This document shows, one piece after another, positions 51,469-59,265 of a stretch of 64,000 nt of DNA. Location: assembly GCA_025463135.1 (NCBI GenBank), contig JAOAPY010000015.1, positions 248,001 through 312,000 on the forward strand. The letters run 5' to 3'. The notes under the pieces are model-generated. The model did not search any database. It was given only the letters and a program-made list of their open reading frames with translations, and had not been told where the DNA came from. The DNA comes from Acidobacteriota bacterium (GTDB taxonomy: Bacteria; Acidobacteriota; Blastocatellia; Pyrinomonadales; Pyrinomonadaceae). How positions within the stretch are numbered: position 1 is the first letter of the stretch; every line of letters begins with the position of its first letter. A program made the position numbers and the translations under genes.

Positions 51469-52299
51469 ATGCCCGAATTACCCGAAGTCGAACATGTGGT
51501 GCGCGCCCTACGCGGCGCCATCACAGGCCGGCGGATCGTCACCACCGAACTTAGACTGGCTCGGATCGCTCCCGATGCCTCGGCGGCGCAGTTTCGGCGC
51601 AAGCTGCGGGGCGCACTCATAAAGAACGTTAGCCGGCGCGGCAAATACATCCTAATCGAACTCGATAATGATCGAGTGCTGCTCACTCATCTCAGGATGA
51701 CCGGCAAATTCGTCAGCTTAACAATCGATCAGATTCTTCCGTCGCATGCGCATGTCGTCTTCTATCTCGACGATGACCGTCGCCTGGTCTTCTGCGACAT
51801 GCGCCAGTTCGGTCGGATGATCGTCGTCGCTAAATCTAAGCTTGCGACGACCCGCCAGCTTAGCGAACTTGCACCAGAGCCGCTATCCGATGATTTCTCA
51901 CTTGAATATCTGCGCGCCATCCTGGCTCGGTCTCATCGATCACTGAAGCAATTGCTGTTGGACCAGACCAAGGTGTTGGGACTGGGAAACATCTATGCCG
52001 CTGAAGCACTGTTTCTCGCGCGCATCAGCCCTTTTGCCGTTGCCTCGAAAGTTTCAAAGCAGCGAGCCCTCAGACTTCATGAGGCCATTCGAAAGATTCT
52101 GAGTGAAGCGATCGAGGGTGGTTCGACTTTGCGGATCGATCTACAGGAAGAAACCAGCAGCTACATCGGGACATCGGAGAGATTCTGGCGAGTCTATGAA
52201 CGCGAGGGCGAGCCGTGCGTCAGATGCGGAACAAGGATCCGCCGTACGGTGCAGGGCGGCCGCTCGACTTACTTCTGCTCGCGCTGCCAGCGGACGTGA
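51469..52299 (+). CDS. mutM: Formamidopyrimidine-DNA glycosylase
   Basis: Removes oxidised purines such as 8-oxoguanine from DNA and nicks the site. It has 276 residues. The mature start MPELPEVEHVVRAL, with catalytic Pro2 and Glu3, fixes the ATG at 51469; the frame runs on to 51430 but there it is repeat. Other features are the conserved Lys in RRGKYILIEL, DQTKVLGLGNIYAAEALF and the C-terminal zinc finger CVRCGTRIRRTVQGGRSTYF followed by CSRC. Confidence 0.97.
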   Translation: MPELPEVEHVVRALRGAITGRRIVTTELRLARIAPDASAAQFRRKLRGALIKNVSRRGKYILIELDNDRVLLTHLRMTGKFVSLTIDQILPSHAHVVFYLDDDRRLVFCDMRQFGRMIVVAKSKLATTRQLSELAPEPLSDDFSLEYLRAILARSHRSLKQLLLDQTKVLGLGNIYAAEALFLARISPFAVASKVSKQRALRLHEAIRKILSEAIEGGSTLRIDLQEETSSYIGTSERFWRVYEREGEPCVRCGTRIRRTVQGGRSTYFCSRCQRT

Positions 52300-52323
52300 G
52301 AGTAAGGTCGATTTCAGATTAGT

Positions 52324-52486
52324 GGGCAGTCAGGAAGGGACCTTGTCCCCGCTCAGGGGACGGAACGCTTTTCGAAAAACAAAAGAGTCAAATACGCTGC
52401 GCCCGGTTGATGTCTTTAGTTTCGGTAATCGACTGAACATTTCATTCAAGGTTGAGGCGGGGACAGGGTCCCCTTCCCGACTGCCC
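52324..52486. repeat. Palindromic repeat, family C, copy 2
   Basis: The left arm is GGGCAGTCAGGAAGGGACCT and the right arm is GGGGACAGGGTCCCCTTCCC, closing with GACTGCCC. The arms extend about 30 bases. It lies between mutM and the convergent peptidase gene. Confidence 0.9.
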
Positions 52487-52532
52487 TCTACTGCGGACTC
52501 TGGTTTCTGGCTTAAGTGCATCTTTGGCACTC

Positions 52533-54737
52533 TTACAAATTCTCCAGAATAAAATCCATCATCATCTGCCGCATGTGCTTCACCAACACCGGATCGGTGA
52601 CACCGTGCCGCGACTTTGGATACAGCATCAACTCAAACTGCTTTCCTGCCTTCTGCAGCTCATACACAAATTGAATGGTGTTCGACATGTGCACATTGTC
52701 GTCGATGGCGCCGTGAATCAGCAGCAGCTTGCCGTGCAAATCTTTCGCCGCAAACACAGGCCCGCTCTTTTTGTATCCGTCCAGATTGTTCTGCGGCGTC
52801 AACATTACACGTTCAGTATAAATCGAATCGTAGTTGCGCCAGTCCGAGACTGTGCCGCCGGCGATTCCCAACTTGAATGTCTGGCTGTGCGTCAACGCGT
52901 AGCTCGTCATGAATCCACCGTAGCTCCAACCCCATAGACCAATGCGCGACCCATCGACATAAGGCTGACTCTTCAGCCAGGAATAACCATCTTCCAAATC
53001 CCGCAGTTCCAACTCGCCGAGGTTCTTATAAGCCATCCACGTCGGTCCAAGACCGCGACCACTGGCGGTGCGGTTGTCACAGATCCAAACAATGTAGCCT
53101 TTCTGTGCCAGCATCTGGTGCCAAAGGTAGACACTGCCGCCCCAAGTGTTGCGCACGGACGGCGAGTGCGGTCCGCTGTAAGTAAAAGACATCACCGGGT
53201 ACTTCTTCTTTGGATCAAAGTTGGGTGGCCTGATGATCTGCGCGTCCATGGGAAATCCGTCGCGCGTCTTCACCTGCAGGAGCTCGGTCGCGCCCAGCTG
53301 GTATTGCTTTAACGCCTCGGCTTTGTTGTCGTCGATCACGCGCACCAGCTTGCCATCGACGTCGTACAATCGTTCCTGGCTCGGATTATTAACATCGCTC
53401 CAAACATCGACGAAATGCGCAAAGTCAGGACTAAAGTTGACGCGATGCGAGCCTTCGGTATTGGAAAGACGCGTCAGCCCAGTGCCATCGAGTTTGATAC
53501 GGTAAGCCTGAGGCCCGATGTTGCTGTGCTCGCTGGCGGCGAAATAGATCAAGCCTTTGTTTTCATTTACGCCTTCAAACGAGCGCACTTCCCAATCTCC
53601 CTTTGTGACCTGACGGAGCAGCTGGCCATCGGCGGCATAGTGGTAGAGGTGGCGCCAACCGTCGCGTTCACTCTGCCAAATGAACGAACCGTCCTTGAGC
53701 CAGGCAGGATTGTCGATCACCTCGACCCAGGCTTTCGAGGTCTCATGTATCAGGGTCGTCGACTTGCCGTCCTTCGGATCAGCCGCATTCAAATCGAGAA
53801 ATGTTTGTTCGCGATTTTGTGCCTGGTAGACGACTTTCTTTCCATCTCCCGACCAGGCAACGCGCGCGATCAGAAAGTCGGAGGGCTGATATTTGTAAGT
53901 ATCAATCCAGCGTGGCGTACCGCCCGCAGCGTCGACCAAACCCAGTGAAACAATCGGGTTCGGATCGCCTGCTTTCGGATAAGGAGTTACCTCCACGTTC
54001 TGTTCCAAAGGAATGTGATCGACGACTGTGTAGTCGGGTACCGGATGTTCGTCGAGATGCAAATAGGCAATCATCGTCGAGTCCGGGCTCCACCAGTAGC
54101 CTTCAAAGTTTCCGCGCCCGTACAACTCTTCCTGATAGACCCAATCAAGCCTGCCGTTGAGAATCTTCGGCGACCCATCGATCGTCAAACGTCGTTCTCG
54201 CTCCGTACTCAGATCAAGTACGTAGATATTGTTGTTGCGAACAAAGCTGACCATGCGACCGTCAGGACTGAACATCTCGCCGACTTCTTCTTCAGGGTTA
54301 TTCGTCAGACGAGCAGCTTTATTACTTCCGAGTTCGTAATAGAAAACATCGTTCGCGAAATTTATCAGCACCGCGCTTTCGGTCGGGTTCAACTGGTACG
54401 ATCCGCGACCGCTCAACTGCTTTGCCTGTTGGGGCGTGATGCCGGGGATAGACGAAAACGCAACTTGCATCTTCGCCGCGTCAAAAAACGGAACCGCTTC
54501 GCCGGTCAAGGCATTTACTTTCTGAATGCGCGGCAGGTGCTTTGACGGATCGTTGGTCTGGAGATAGTGAACGCCATCCTGCAGCCACTTGATCGTGGGT
54601 ACCGAGCCGCCGAAGTTGACTTTCTTTGCCGGATCAAAAATGTCGTCGATGGTTAATTGTTTTTGCTGGCCGAGCGTGGTGAGGGAAATGGAAAGCAGAA
54701 AAACAAGCGCGTACAAAGACCTTCTGAAATTGTTCAA
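52533..54737 (-). CDS. Dipeptidyl-peptidase IV-like serine peptidase (S9B)
   Basis: A secreted enzyme that releases dipeptides from proteins, typically after proline. It has 734 residues. The signal peptide is residues 1-23 (RRSLYALVFLLSISLTTLG). The beta-propeller part (about 60-480) includes DWVYQEELYGRGNFEGYWWS, with the Glu-Glu that holds the substrate amino terminus in this family. The alpha/beta-hydrolase part has Ser605 in GWSYGG, Asp in HGAIDDNVH and His711 in SRHGV. The TTG start is supported by AGGAGAG seven bases upstream. The dipeptide importer POT is encoded directly upstream. Confidence 0.94.
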   Translation of the reverse strand: MNNFRRSLYALVFLLSISLTTLGQQKQLTIDDIFDPAKKVNFGGSVPTIKWLQDGVHYLQTNDPSKHLPRIQKVNALTGEAVPFFDAAKMQVAFSSIPGITPQQAKQLSGRGSYQLNPTESAVLINFANDVFYYELGSNKAARLTNNPEEEVGEMFSPDGRMVSFVRNNNIYVLDLSTERERRLTIDGSPKILNGRLDWVYQEELYGRGNFEGYWWSPDSTMIAYLHLDEHPVPDYTVVDHIPLEQNVEVTPYPKAGDPNPIVSLGLVDAAGGTPRWIDTYKYQPSDFLIARVAWSGDGKKVVYQAQNREQTFLDLNAADPKDGKSTTLIHETSKAWVEVIDNPAWLKDGSFIWQSERDGWRHLYHYAADGQLLRQVTKGDWEVRSFEGVNENKGLIYFAASEHSNIGPQAYRIKLDGTGLTRLSNTEGSHRVNFSPDFAHFVDVWSDVNNPSQERLYDVDGKLVRVIDDNKAEALKQYQLGATELLQVKTRDGFPMDAQIIRPPNFDPKKKYPVMSFTYSGPHSPSVRNTWGGSVYLWHQMLAQKGYIVWICDNRTASGRGLGPTWMAYKNLGELELRDLEDGYSWLKSQPYVDGSRIGLWGWSYGGFMTSYALTHSQTFKLGIAGGTVSDWRNYDSIYTERVMLTPQNNLDGYKKSGPVFAAKDLHGKLLLIHGAIDDNVHMSNTIQFVYELQKAGKQFELMLYPKSRHGVTDPVLVKHMRQMMMDFILENL

Positions 54738-54814
54738 GACTGGACTCTCCTGATTTGCGTCTAAACGGTTTTCTGGAAATTTATCTCACCGTATCAAGAA
54801 TTCAAGTTGGCCTC

Positions 54815-54905
54815 GGACAAGTCAGGAAGGGGACCCTGTCTCCGCTCCTGTGATGTGAAAATGCCCCACCTTGAAGCGGGGACAGGGTCCCCTTCCCGAC
54901 TGCCC
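54815..54905. repeat. Palindromic repeat, family C, copy 3
   Basis: The left arm is AAGTCAGGAAGGGGACCCTG and the right arm is GGGGACAGGGTCCCCTTCCC. It is the shortest of the copies (91 bases) with nearly identical arms, and lies between the POT stop and the DPP start, both read leftwards. Confidence 0.9.
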
Positions 54906-54934
54906 GATGAAAATTTGACTTTTCGTTTTGTGGC

Positions 54935-56485
54935 TCATGCTGAGCGCGGTGTCATCTTTCTGATCAGCGGTGTTAATAAAGCGAGAACGACAGCGGCCAC
55001 GATCGTAATACCGGCGACGGTGCCAAACATTTTGACCAACGCCCCTTCTTGTTTCTCATTGAACATGCCGCCCATGATCCCGGCGAGAAAATTACCAATA
55101 GACAGCGCCAGAAACCACACGCCCATCATTAGTCCGACCATGCGGCCCGGCGAAACCTTGGTTACCGTACTTAGACCAACCGGGCTGAGACACAATTCGC
55201 CCAGCGCCTGCAGAAAGTAAACAACCACCAGCCACATCGGACTTACTTTTTGGAACTCACTCAGATCGCCGCCGCCGCCCTTCACCGGGACCAGTGTCGA
55301 AGCAAAGGCAACCACAGCAAATGCAGCCGCCGCCAGGACCAGGCCGTACGCGAACTTCATCGGGCTGGATGGGTTTCTTCGTCCCAGTCCTTGCCAAATG
55401 ATCGCAAACACCGGCGCCAACAAGACTACAAATACCGGTTCCACCGATTGATACCAGCTGGAAGGAAATCTAAAGCTACCCAAACTGAGGCGAGTTAACT
55501 TATCGGCAAATAGCGTCAAGCTGGTTGCCGCCTGTTCAAACGACATCCAAAAAATTATCGCGAAGACAAACAGAATGAAGATGACGCCTACCCGCAGCGC
55601 CTCATCGCGATTCAGGTGTCGCATAGTGCCTGCGATGTAGCCGAAAAAGAATCCTACGACTCCCGGAAAAATTCCGCCTACGAGCCCGGCGCCGCCCCAA
55701 TGCACACCGGCCATGAACATTAGAACGCCAGCCACGACCGCGAGCACTGCCGTGACCATGTCAAATCCGGCCTGCTCCACTTCGCTTCCGATTTTATCTA
55801 CCTGGGCAAGATCGGAAACTGTGTTTGGGACCTTGCGCTCGCCGACTCCGCGCAGGCGGTTCTTGCCCAAAACATACTGCAACAAGCCGAGCACCATGAA
55901 TACGCCGGCGGCCCCAAATCCGTAATGCCATTCAATATTCTGGCCCAGGTAGCCAACTACCAGCGGCGCCAACAACGCACCCAGATTGATTCCCATATAG
56001 AAGATCGAAAAGCCCGCGTCGCGTCGTTTGTCGTTCTCGTCATAGAGATCGCCTACCATCGTGCTCACGTTGGGTTTTAGGAAGCCGGTGCCAATCGCGA
56101 TAAGGGCGAGGCCGATATAAAAGTTCGGCATCGTTCTGATGGCCATCGAAAAATGACCGCAGGCGATGATGATGCCGCCCACCAGCACCGCGCGGCGTGC
56201 TCCCAACCACTTGTCCGCAATCCAGCCGCCCACCAGGGGCGTCCAGTAGACTGACGACGTATAAGTGCCCATTATCAATCCGGCATAGGGACGATCGAAC
56301 GCCAGACCGCCCTTCGACAACTCAGCCGTCATATAAAGGAAGAGAATCGCCCGCAGTCCGTAAAAGCTGAAGCGCTCCCACATCTCCGTGAAGAAGAGCG
56401 TAGACAGTCCGCGTGGGTGACCAAAGAATCCTTTGGTATCCAACGAGGCAGCGCTAGTACCGGTGGCGTCAATTGGTGTGCTCAT
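54935..56485 (-). CDS. Proton-dependent oligopeptide transporter (POT/PTR family)
   Basis: Imports di- and tripeptides with protons. It has 516 residues and about 12-14 hydrophobic segments. The family motif FFTEMWERFSFYGLRAILFL (ExxERFxYYG type) is at residues 31-50, and the PTR motif FSIFYMGINLGALLAPL is near 165. GTGFLKPNVSTMVGDLYDE is also typical. Its gene precedes the peptidase gene on the same strand, 197 bases apart, so uptake of peptides made outside by the DPP is a reasonable joint role. Confidence 0.95.
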   Translation of the reverse strand: MSTPIDATGTSAASLDTKGFFGHPRGLSTLFFTEMWERFSFYGLRAILFLYMTAELSKGGLAFDRPYAGLIMGTYTSSVYWTPLVGGWIADKWLGARRAVLVGGIIIACGHFSMAIRTMPNFYIGLALIAIGTGFLKPNVSTMVGDLYDENDKRRDAGFSIFYMGINLGALLAPLVVGYLGQNIEWHYGFGAAGVFMVLGLLQYVLGKNRLRGVGERKVPNTVSDLAQVDKIGSEVEQAGFDMVTAVLAVVAGVLMFMAGVHWGGAGLVGGIFPGVVGFFFGYIAGTMRHLNRDEALRVGVIFILFVFAIIFWMSFEQAATSLTLFADKLTRLSLGSFRFPSSWYQSVEPVFVVLLAPVFAIIWQGLGRRNPSSPMKFAYGLVLAAAAFAVVAFASTLVPVKGGGGDLSEFQKVSPMWLVVVYFLQALGELCLSPVGLSTVTKVSPGRMVGLMMGVWFLALSIGNFLAGIMGGMFNEKQEGALVKMFGTVAGITIVAAVVLALLTPLIRKMTPRSA

Positions 56486-56654
56486 GCGTAATTGAACCTC
56501 TGGCTGAAATGTGAACTCAAAGTAGGGTAAAGCAACGCTCCCGCATTATTGGGGGAGAGATACGACTCCGATCTTTCATAAATAATTGCAGAGAGAAGAT
56601 GACACCGCATTCAGCCAAAATATCAGTAGATCTGTCAAGGCGGCTGGGACTGGA

Positions 56655-56801
56655 TTTAGTGGTGCAGTTTGATGTCCGATAAGCTTTTGAAGTTTGTCCG
56701 ACGAGCTTCAGCTTGTCGTCTAGCTTCGGAAAATGCTTCCTAACAAGGAAAACGACAAACTAAAGTTTGTCGGACATTTGCTGCGAAACTGACCCACTAC
56801 C
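56655..56801. mobile_element. Miniature inverted-repeat element, long form of repeat B (copy 2)
   Basis: A 147-base element, inverted relative to the one at 27466. The left end is TTTAGTGGTGCAGTTTGATG. The right end, read on the other strand, is GGTAGTGGGTCAGTTTCGCA. The interior holds two family B hairpins. Flanking direct repeat GGGACTGGA is at 56646-56654 and at 56802-56810. Together with the different flank of copy 1 this indicates movement. Confidence 0.8.
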
Positions 56802-56814
56802 GGGACTGGAGACA

Positions 56815-56836
56815 GTACGCTGGCAGCCTGCGGTAC
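56815..56836. repeat. Short family E palindrome
   Basis: A 22-base imperfect palindrome starting GTACGCTGGCAGCC and closing GGTAC. It shares the GGCTGCCAGCC core of the 29038 element. Confidence 0.5.
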
Positions 56837-56872
56837 ATAGTTCAGCGCCGGCGCCTAATTCAGCACGCATCC

Positions 56873-56902
56873 TTGACAGCCCCAATCCGTCAGGCGTATA
56901 AG
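56873..56902 (+). promoter_or_regulatory. Predicted sigma-70 promoter for the leader
   Basis: A perfect TTGACA at 56873-56878 and TATAAG at 56897-56902, 18 bases apart. Transcription would start near 56909, at the 5' edge of the structured leader. Confidence 0.75.
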
Positions 56903-56908
56903 CACAAA

Positions 56909-57043
56909 TGACAAACGTGGTGAGTTAAGGCGACTTGCGGCCACGTAAAACAAACGGCTAAACAGCTCGGAGCAAGTCCGGAAGGACCCGAACCGAAAAC
57001 TTCTTAGATCAGGAAGTCCCGCGCTGCTTGGCGCGGGATTTTT
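56909..57043 (+). promoter_or_regulatory. Structured leader RNA, candidate riboswitch, class unknown
   Basis: About 135 nucleotides of leader with strong folding potential. Helix 1 pairs ACGTGG (56915-56920) with CCACGT (56941-56946). Inside its loop, GACTTGC (56932-56938) is complementary to GCAAGTC (56972-56978), which forms an H-type pseudoknot. GTCC-GGAA-GGAC (56976-56987) is a competing hairpin that uses three of the same bases, and ACTTC/GAAGT (56999-57017) is another hairpin next to the terminator. Mutually exclusive folds next to a terminator, ahead of a methionine-cycle gene, suggest control by a ligand such as SAM, SAH or a folate. It has GGCTAAA in its linker, as do SAM-II/SAM-V types, but it is not an evident match to them or to SAM-I, cobalamin or SAH classes. 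Confidence 0.6.
57017..57043 (+). terminator. Intrinsic terminator in the leader
   Basis: TCCCGCGC (57017-57024) pairs with GCGCGGGA (57031-57038) across a 6-base loop and is followed by five T. It is 115 bases upstream of the gene start, as expected of an attenuator. Its first T is shared with the preceding GAAGT hairpin. Confidence 0.85.
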
Positions 57044-57047
57044 ACTT

Positions 57048-57157
57048 AGACAGTTGTCTGTGGTCAGTTGTACTTGTAATGCAAACTACGATGCCGTGCC
57101 TGAGAATCCAGGAACTGACCCAAACTCAACCACTGACTACTGACCACTGACGACTGA
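57048..57157. repeat. Family F repeat, copy 3
   Basis: The left arm is GACAGTTGTCTGTGGTCAGT and the right arm is CACTGACTACTGACCACTGA. The arms are inverted and closely match 38731. It separates the leader terminator from the coding start, and may have been inserted there. Confidence 0.8.
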
Positions 57158-57158
57158 A

Positions 57159-59057
57159 ATGAAAGACTTCAGAGAGCTATTGGATCGCGACGGTATCCAC
57201 GTCATCGATGGCGCGATGGGCACGATGCTGTATGCCAAAGGCGTCTATATCAATCGCTGCTACGACGAATTGAATATCAGCAACCCGGATCTGGTGCGCG
57301 AGATCCACGGCGAATATGTACGCGCCGGCGCGGAGATTATCGAAACCAACACTTTCGGCGCGACCGCTCACAACCTGAATCAGTACGGTCTCGAAGGCAA
57401 CCTGCGCGAAATAAACATTTCCGCCGCGCGCATCGCCAACCAGGCGGCGGGCGACAAGGCCTACGTCGCCGGTGCTATCGGACCATTGGGTTTGCGCATC
57501 GAGCCTTATGGACCAACCTCGTACGACGAAGCCAAAGACCTCTTTAAGGCCCAGGCCGAAGCGTTGCTCGAGGGCGGCGTCGATCTGTTCTGCATTGAAA
57601 CCTTTTCCGACATTTCTGAATTAAGGCAGGCGATCCGCGCCGTGCGCGAGCTCAGCGACTTACCAATCATTGCCCAAATAACCATCCAGATTGACGGCAA
57701 CACGTCGTTTGGAACCACGCCTGAGGTTTTCACCGCTCGCCTGGATGAATGGGGCGCCGATGTTGTCGGCCTGAACTGCGGCGTCGGTCCGGCAATAATT
57801 TTGAACGCGCTCGAGAAGATGCGCGCGGTGACAAAGAAAAAACTGTCGGCCCAACCCAATGCCGGCTTACCGCGCGACGTGCAGGGGCGACAGTTCTACA
57901 TGTGCTCTCCCGAATACATGTCCAAGTTTGCGAAGCGCTTCATCCAGTCCGGCGCGCGTTTCATCGGCGGTTGCTGCGGCACCACGCCTGCGCATATCAA
58001 ACTTATTTCGGATGCAGTGCGTGCCGCCTCACCGCGCGCGCAAAGCATGGTGATGAGCACGGGCGCCGCCGCACACGTACACGATATTACGCCGCCCGAT
58101 ATCAAGGTAATTCCACCGGCCGAGCGTTCGCAGTGGTCACGGAAGATTACCAACGGCGAGTTTGTTACTTCGGTGGAAGTGCTTCCGCCCAAGGGCGTCG
58201 ATGCGCACAAGACGCTCGAGTCCATTCGCCTGCTCAAGACAGCCGGCGTCGACGGTGTGAACATTCCCGACGGCGCGCGCGCGCAGTCACGCATGAGTGC
58301 CCTGGCTACGGCGGTGCTGGTCGAGCAACAGATTGGTATCGAATCTGTGCTTCACTATTGCTGCCGCGATCGCAACTTGCTGGGCATGATGTCGGACCTG
58401 CTGGGCGCCGCGGCTTTGGGACTTAGAAACCTGCTGATCATTACCGGCGATCCGCCGAAGATGGGTCCCTATCCTGACGCCACCGCGGTTTTTGATATCG
58501 ACGCCATCGGCCTGACGAACATGGTCAATAAGTTGAACCACGGTTTGGATCTCGGCAATAACCCTATTGGCGAGCCAACAGCGTTCTGTATTGGCGTGGG
58601 TGTCAATCCGGGAGCGATCAATCCTGAAGAAGAACTGCGACGTTTTGAATACAAGGTCGAGGCCGGAGCGCAATACGCGATCACGCAGCCGGTGTTCGAT
58701 ACCGATCAGCTACGCGACTTTATCAAGAGCATTGAACACGTACGTATTCCGATCATCGCGGGCATCTGGCCACTGGTTTCGTTCCGTAATGCCGAGTTCA
58801 TGCACAACGAAGTGCCCGGTGTGCGCGTCACGCCCTCGATCATGGAACGCATGCGCGCTGCTTCGGCCATCAGTAAAGAGGCCGGTCGCGATGAAGGCTT
58901 GAAGATCGCCCGCGAGTCTTTATTGGAAGTGCGCGATATTATTCAGGGCGTGCAGGTGTCAGCACCGTTTGGGAATGTGAAGTATGCGCTGGAAGTGTTT
59001 GAAGCACTCGATGAGTTTCGCGGGCTCGAAGATTCGAATATTCTCCCACCTAACTAA
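57159..59057 (+). CDS. Fused homocysteine S-methyltransferase / methylenetetrahydrofolate reductase
   Basis: Combines two steps of the methionine cycle, 632 residues. Residues 1-300 are the homocysteine methyltransferase barrel with zinc Cys at 207 (GLNCGVGP) and 272-273 (GGCCGTTPAHI). Residues 325-620 are the MTHFR barrel (FVTSVEVLPPKGVDAHKTLE, LLIITGDPPKMGPY, QYAITQPVFDTDQL, IIAGIWPL). It lacks the folate-binding and B12-binding domains of complete MetH, so the methyl donor is not evident; S-methylmethionine or an external B12 protein are possible. Known as the YitJ-type bifunctional protein in Firmicutes. A promoter, leader and terminator precede it. Confidence 0.93.
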   Translation: MKDFRELLDRDGIHVIDGAMGTMLYAKGVYINRCYDELNISNPDLVREIHGEYVRAGAEIIETNTFGATAHNLNQYGLEGNLREINISAARIANQAAGDKAYVAGAIGPLGLRIEPYGPTSYDEAKDLFKAQAEALLEGGVDLFCIETFSDISELRQAIRAVRELSDLPIIAQITIQIDGNTSFGTTPEVFTARLDEWGADVVGLNCGVGPAIILNALEKMRAVTKKKLSAQPNAGLPRDVQGRQFYMCSPEYMSKFAKRFIQSGARFIGGCCGTTPAHIKLISDAVRAASPRAQSMVMSTGAAAHVHDITPPDIKVIPPAERSQWSRKITNGEFVTSVEVLPPKGVDAHKTLESIRLLKTAGVDGVNIPDGARAQSRMSALATAVLVEQQIGIESVLHYCCRDRNLLGMMSDLLGAAALGLRNLLIITGDPPKMGPYPDATAVFDIDAIGLTNMVNKLNHGLDLGNNPIGEPTAFCIGVGVNPGAINPEEELRRFEYKVEAGAQYAITQPVFDTDQLRDFIKSIEHVRIPIIAGIWPLVSFRNAEFMHNEVPGVRVTPSIMERMRAASAISKEAGRDEGLKIARESLLEVRDIIQGVQVSAPFGNVKYALEVFEALDEFRGLEDSNILPPN

Positions 59058-59058
59058 A

Positions 59059-59206
59059 GGACAGTCAGGAAAGGGGCCCTGTCCCCGCTCACGCTCGAAA
59101 CCATTCAACTAGAGTTCAATTTTCAACCTGCCTGAATTCAGGGGCACTCTGAACATTGACTCTGGAGAGACTAGTGCGGGGACAGGGTCCCCTTCCTGAC
59201 TGCCCT
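59059..59206. repeat. Palindromic repeat, family C, copy 4
   Basis: The left arm is GGACAGTCAGGAAAGGGGCC and the right arm is GGGGACAGGGTCCCCTTCCT, closing GACTGCCC. The interior shares CTGAACATT with the 52324 copy. It lies between the convergent MTHFR fusion and SDR genes. Confidence 0.9.
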
Positions 59207-59265
59207 GACCTATCTGCTCTCTTTCCTTCCATAGACTAGTCAATCGACCAACGCTTTGCGGAGGT

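Noticed and set aside
53415-53948. 177-residue plus-strand frame inside the DPP-IV gene
   Set aside because: Antisense to a clear peptidase; composition is that of a shadow frame.
56908-56928. Short upstream open frame in the leader (MTNVVS)
   Set aside because: It starts at or before the predicted transcript start and has no ribosome binding site, so a leader peptide is unlikely.
56966-56991. SRP RNA-like hairpin with GTCCGGAAGGA
   Set aside because: Only the GGAA-capped stem is shared. The AGCAG side of the SRP domain IV loop is missing, and the surroundings fit an attenuator.
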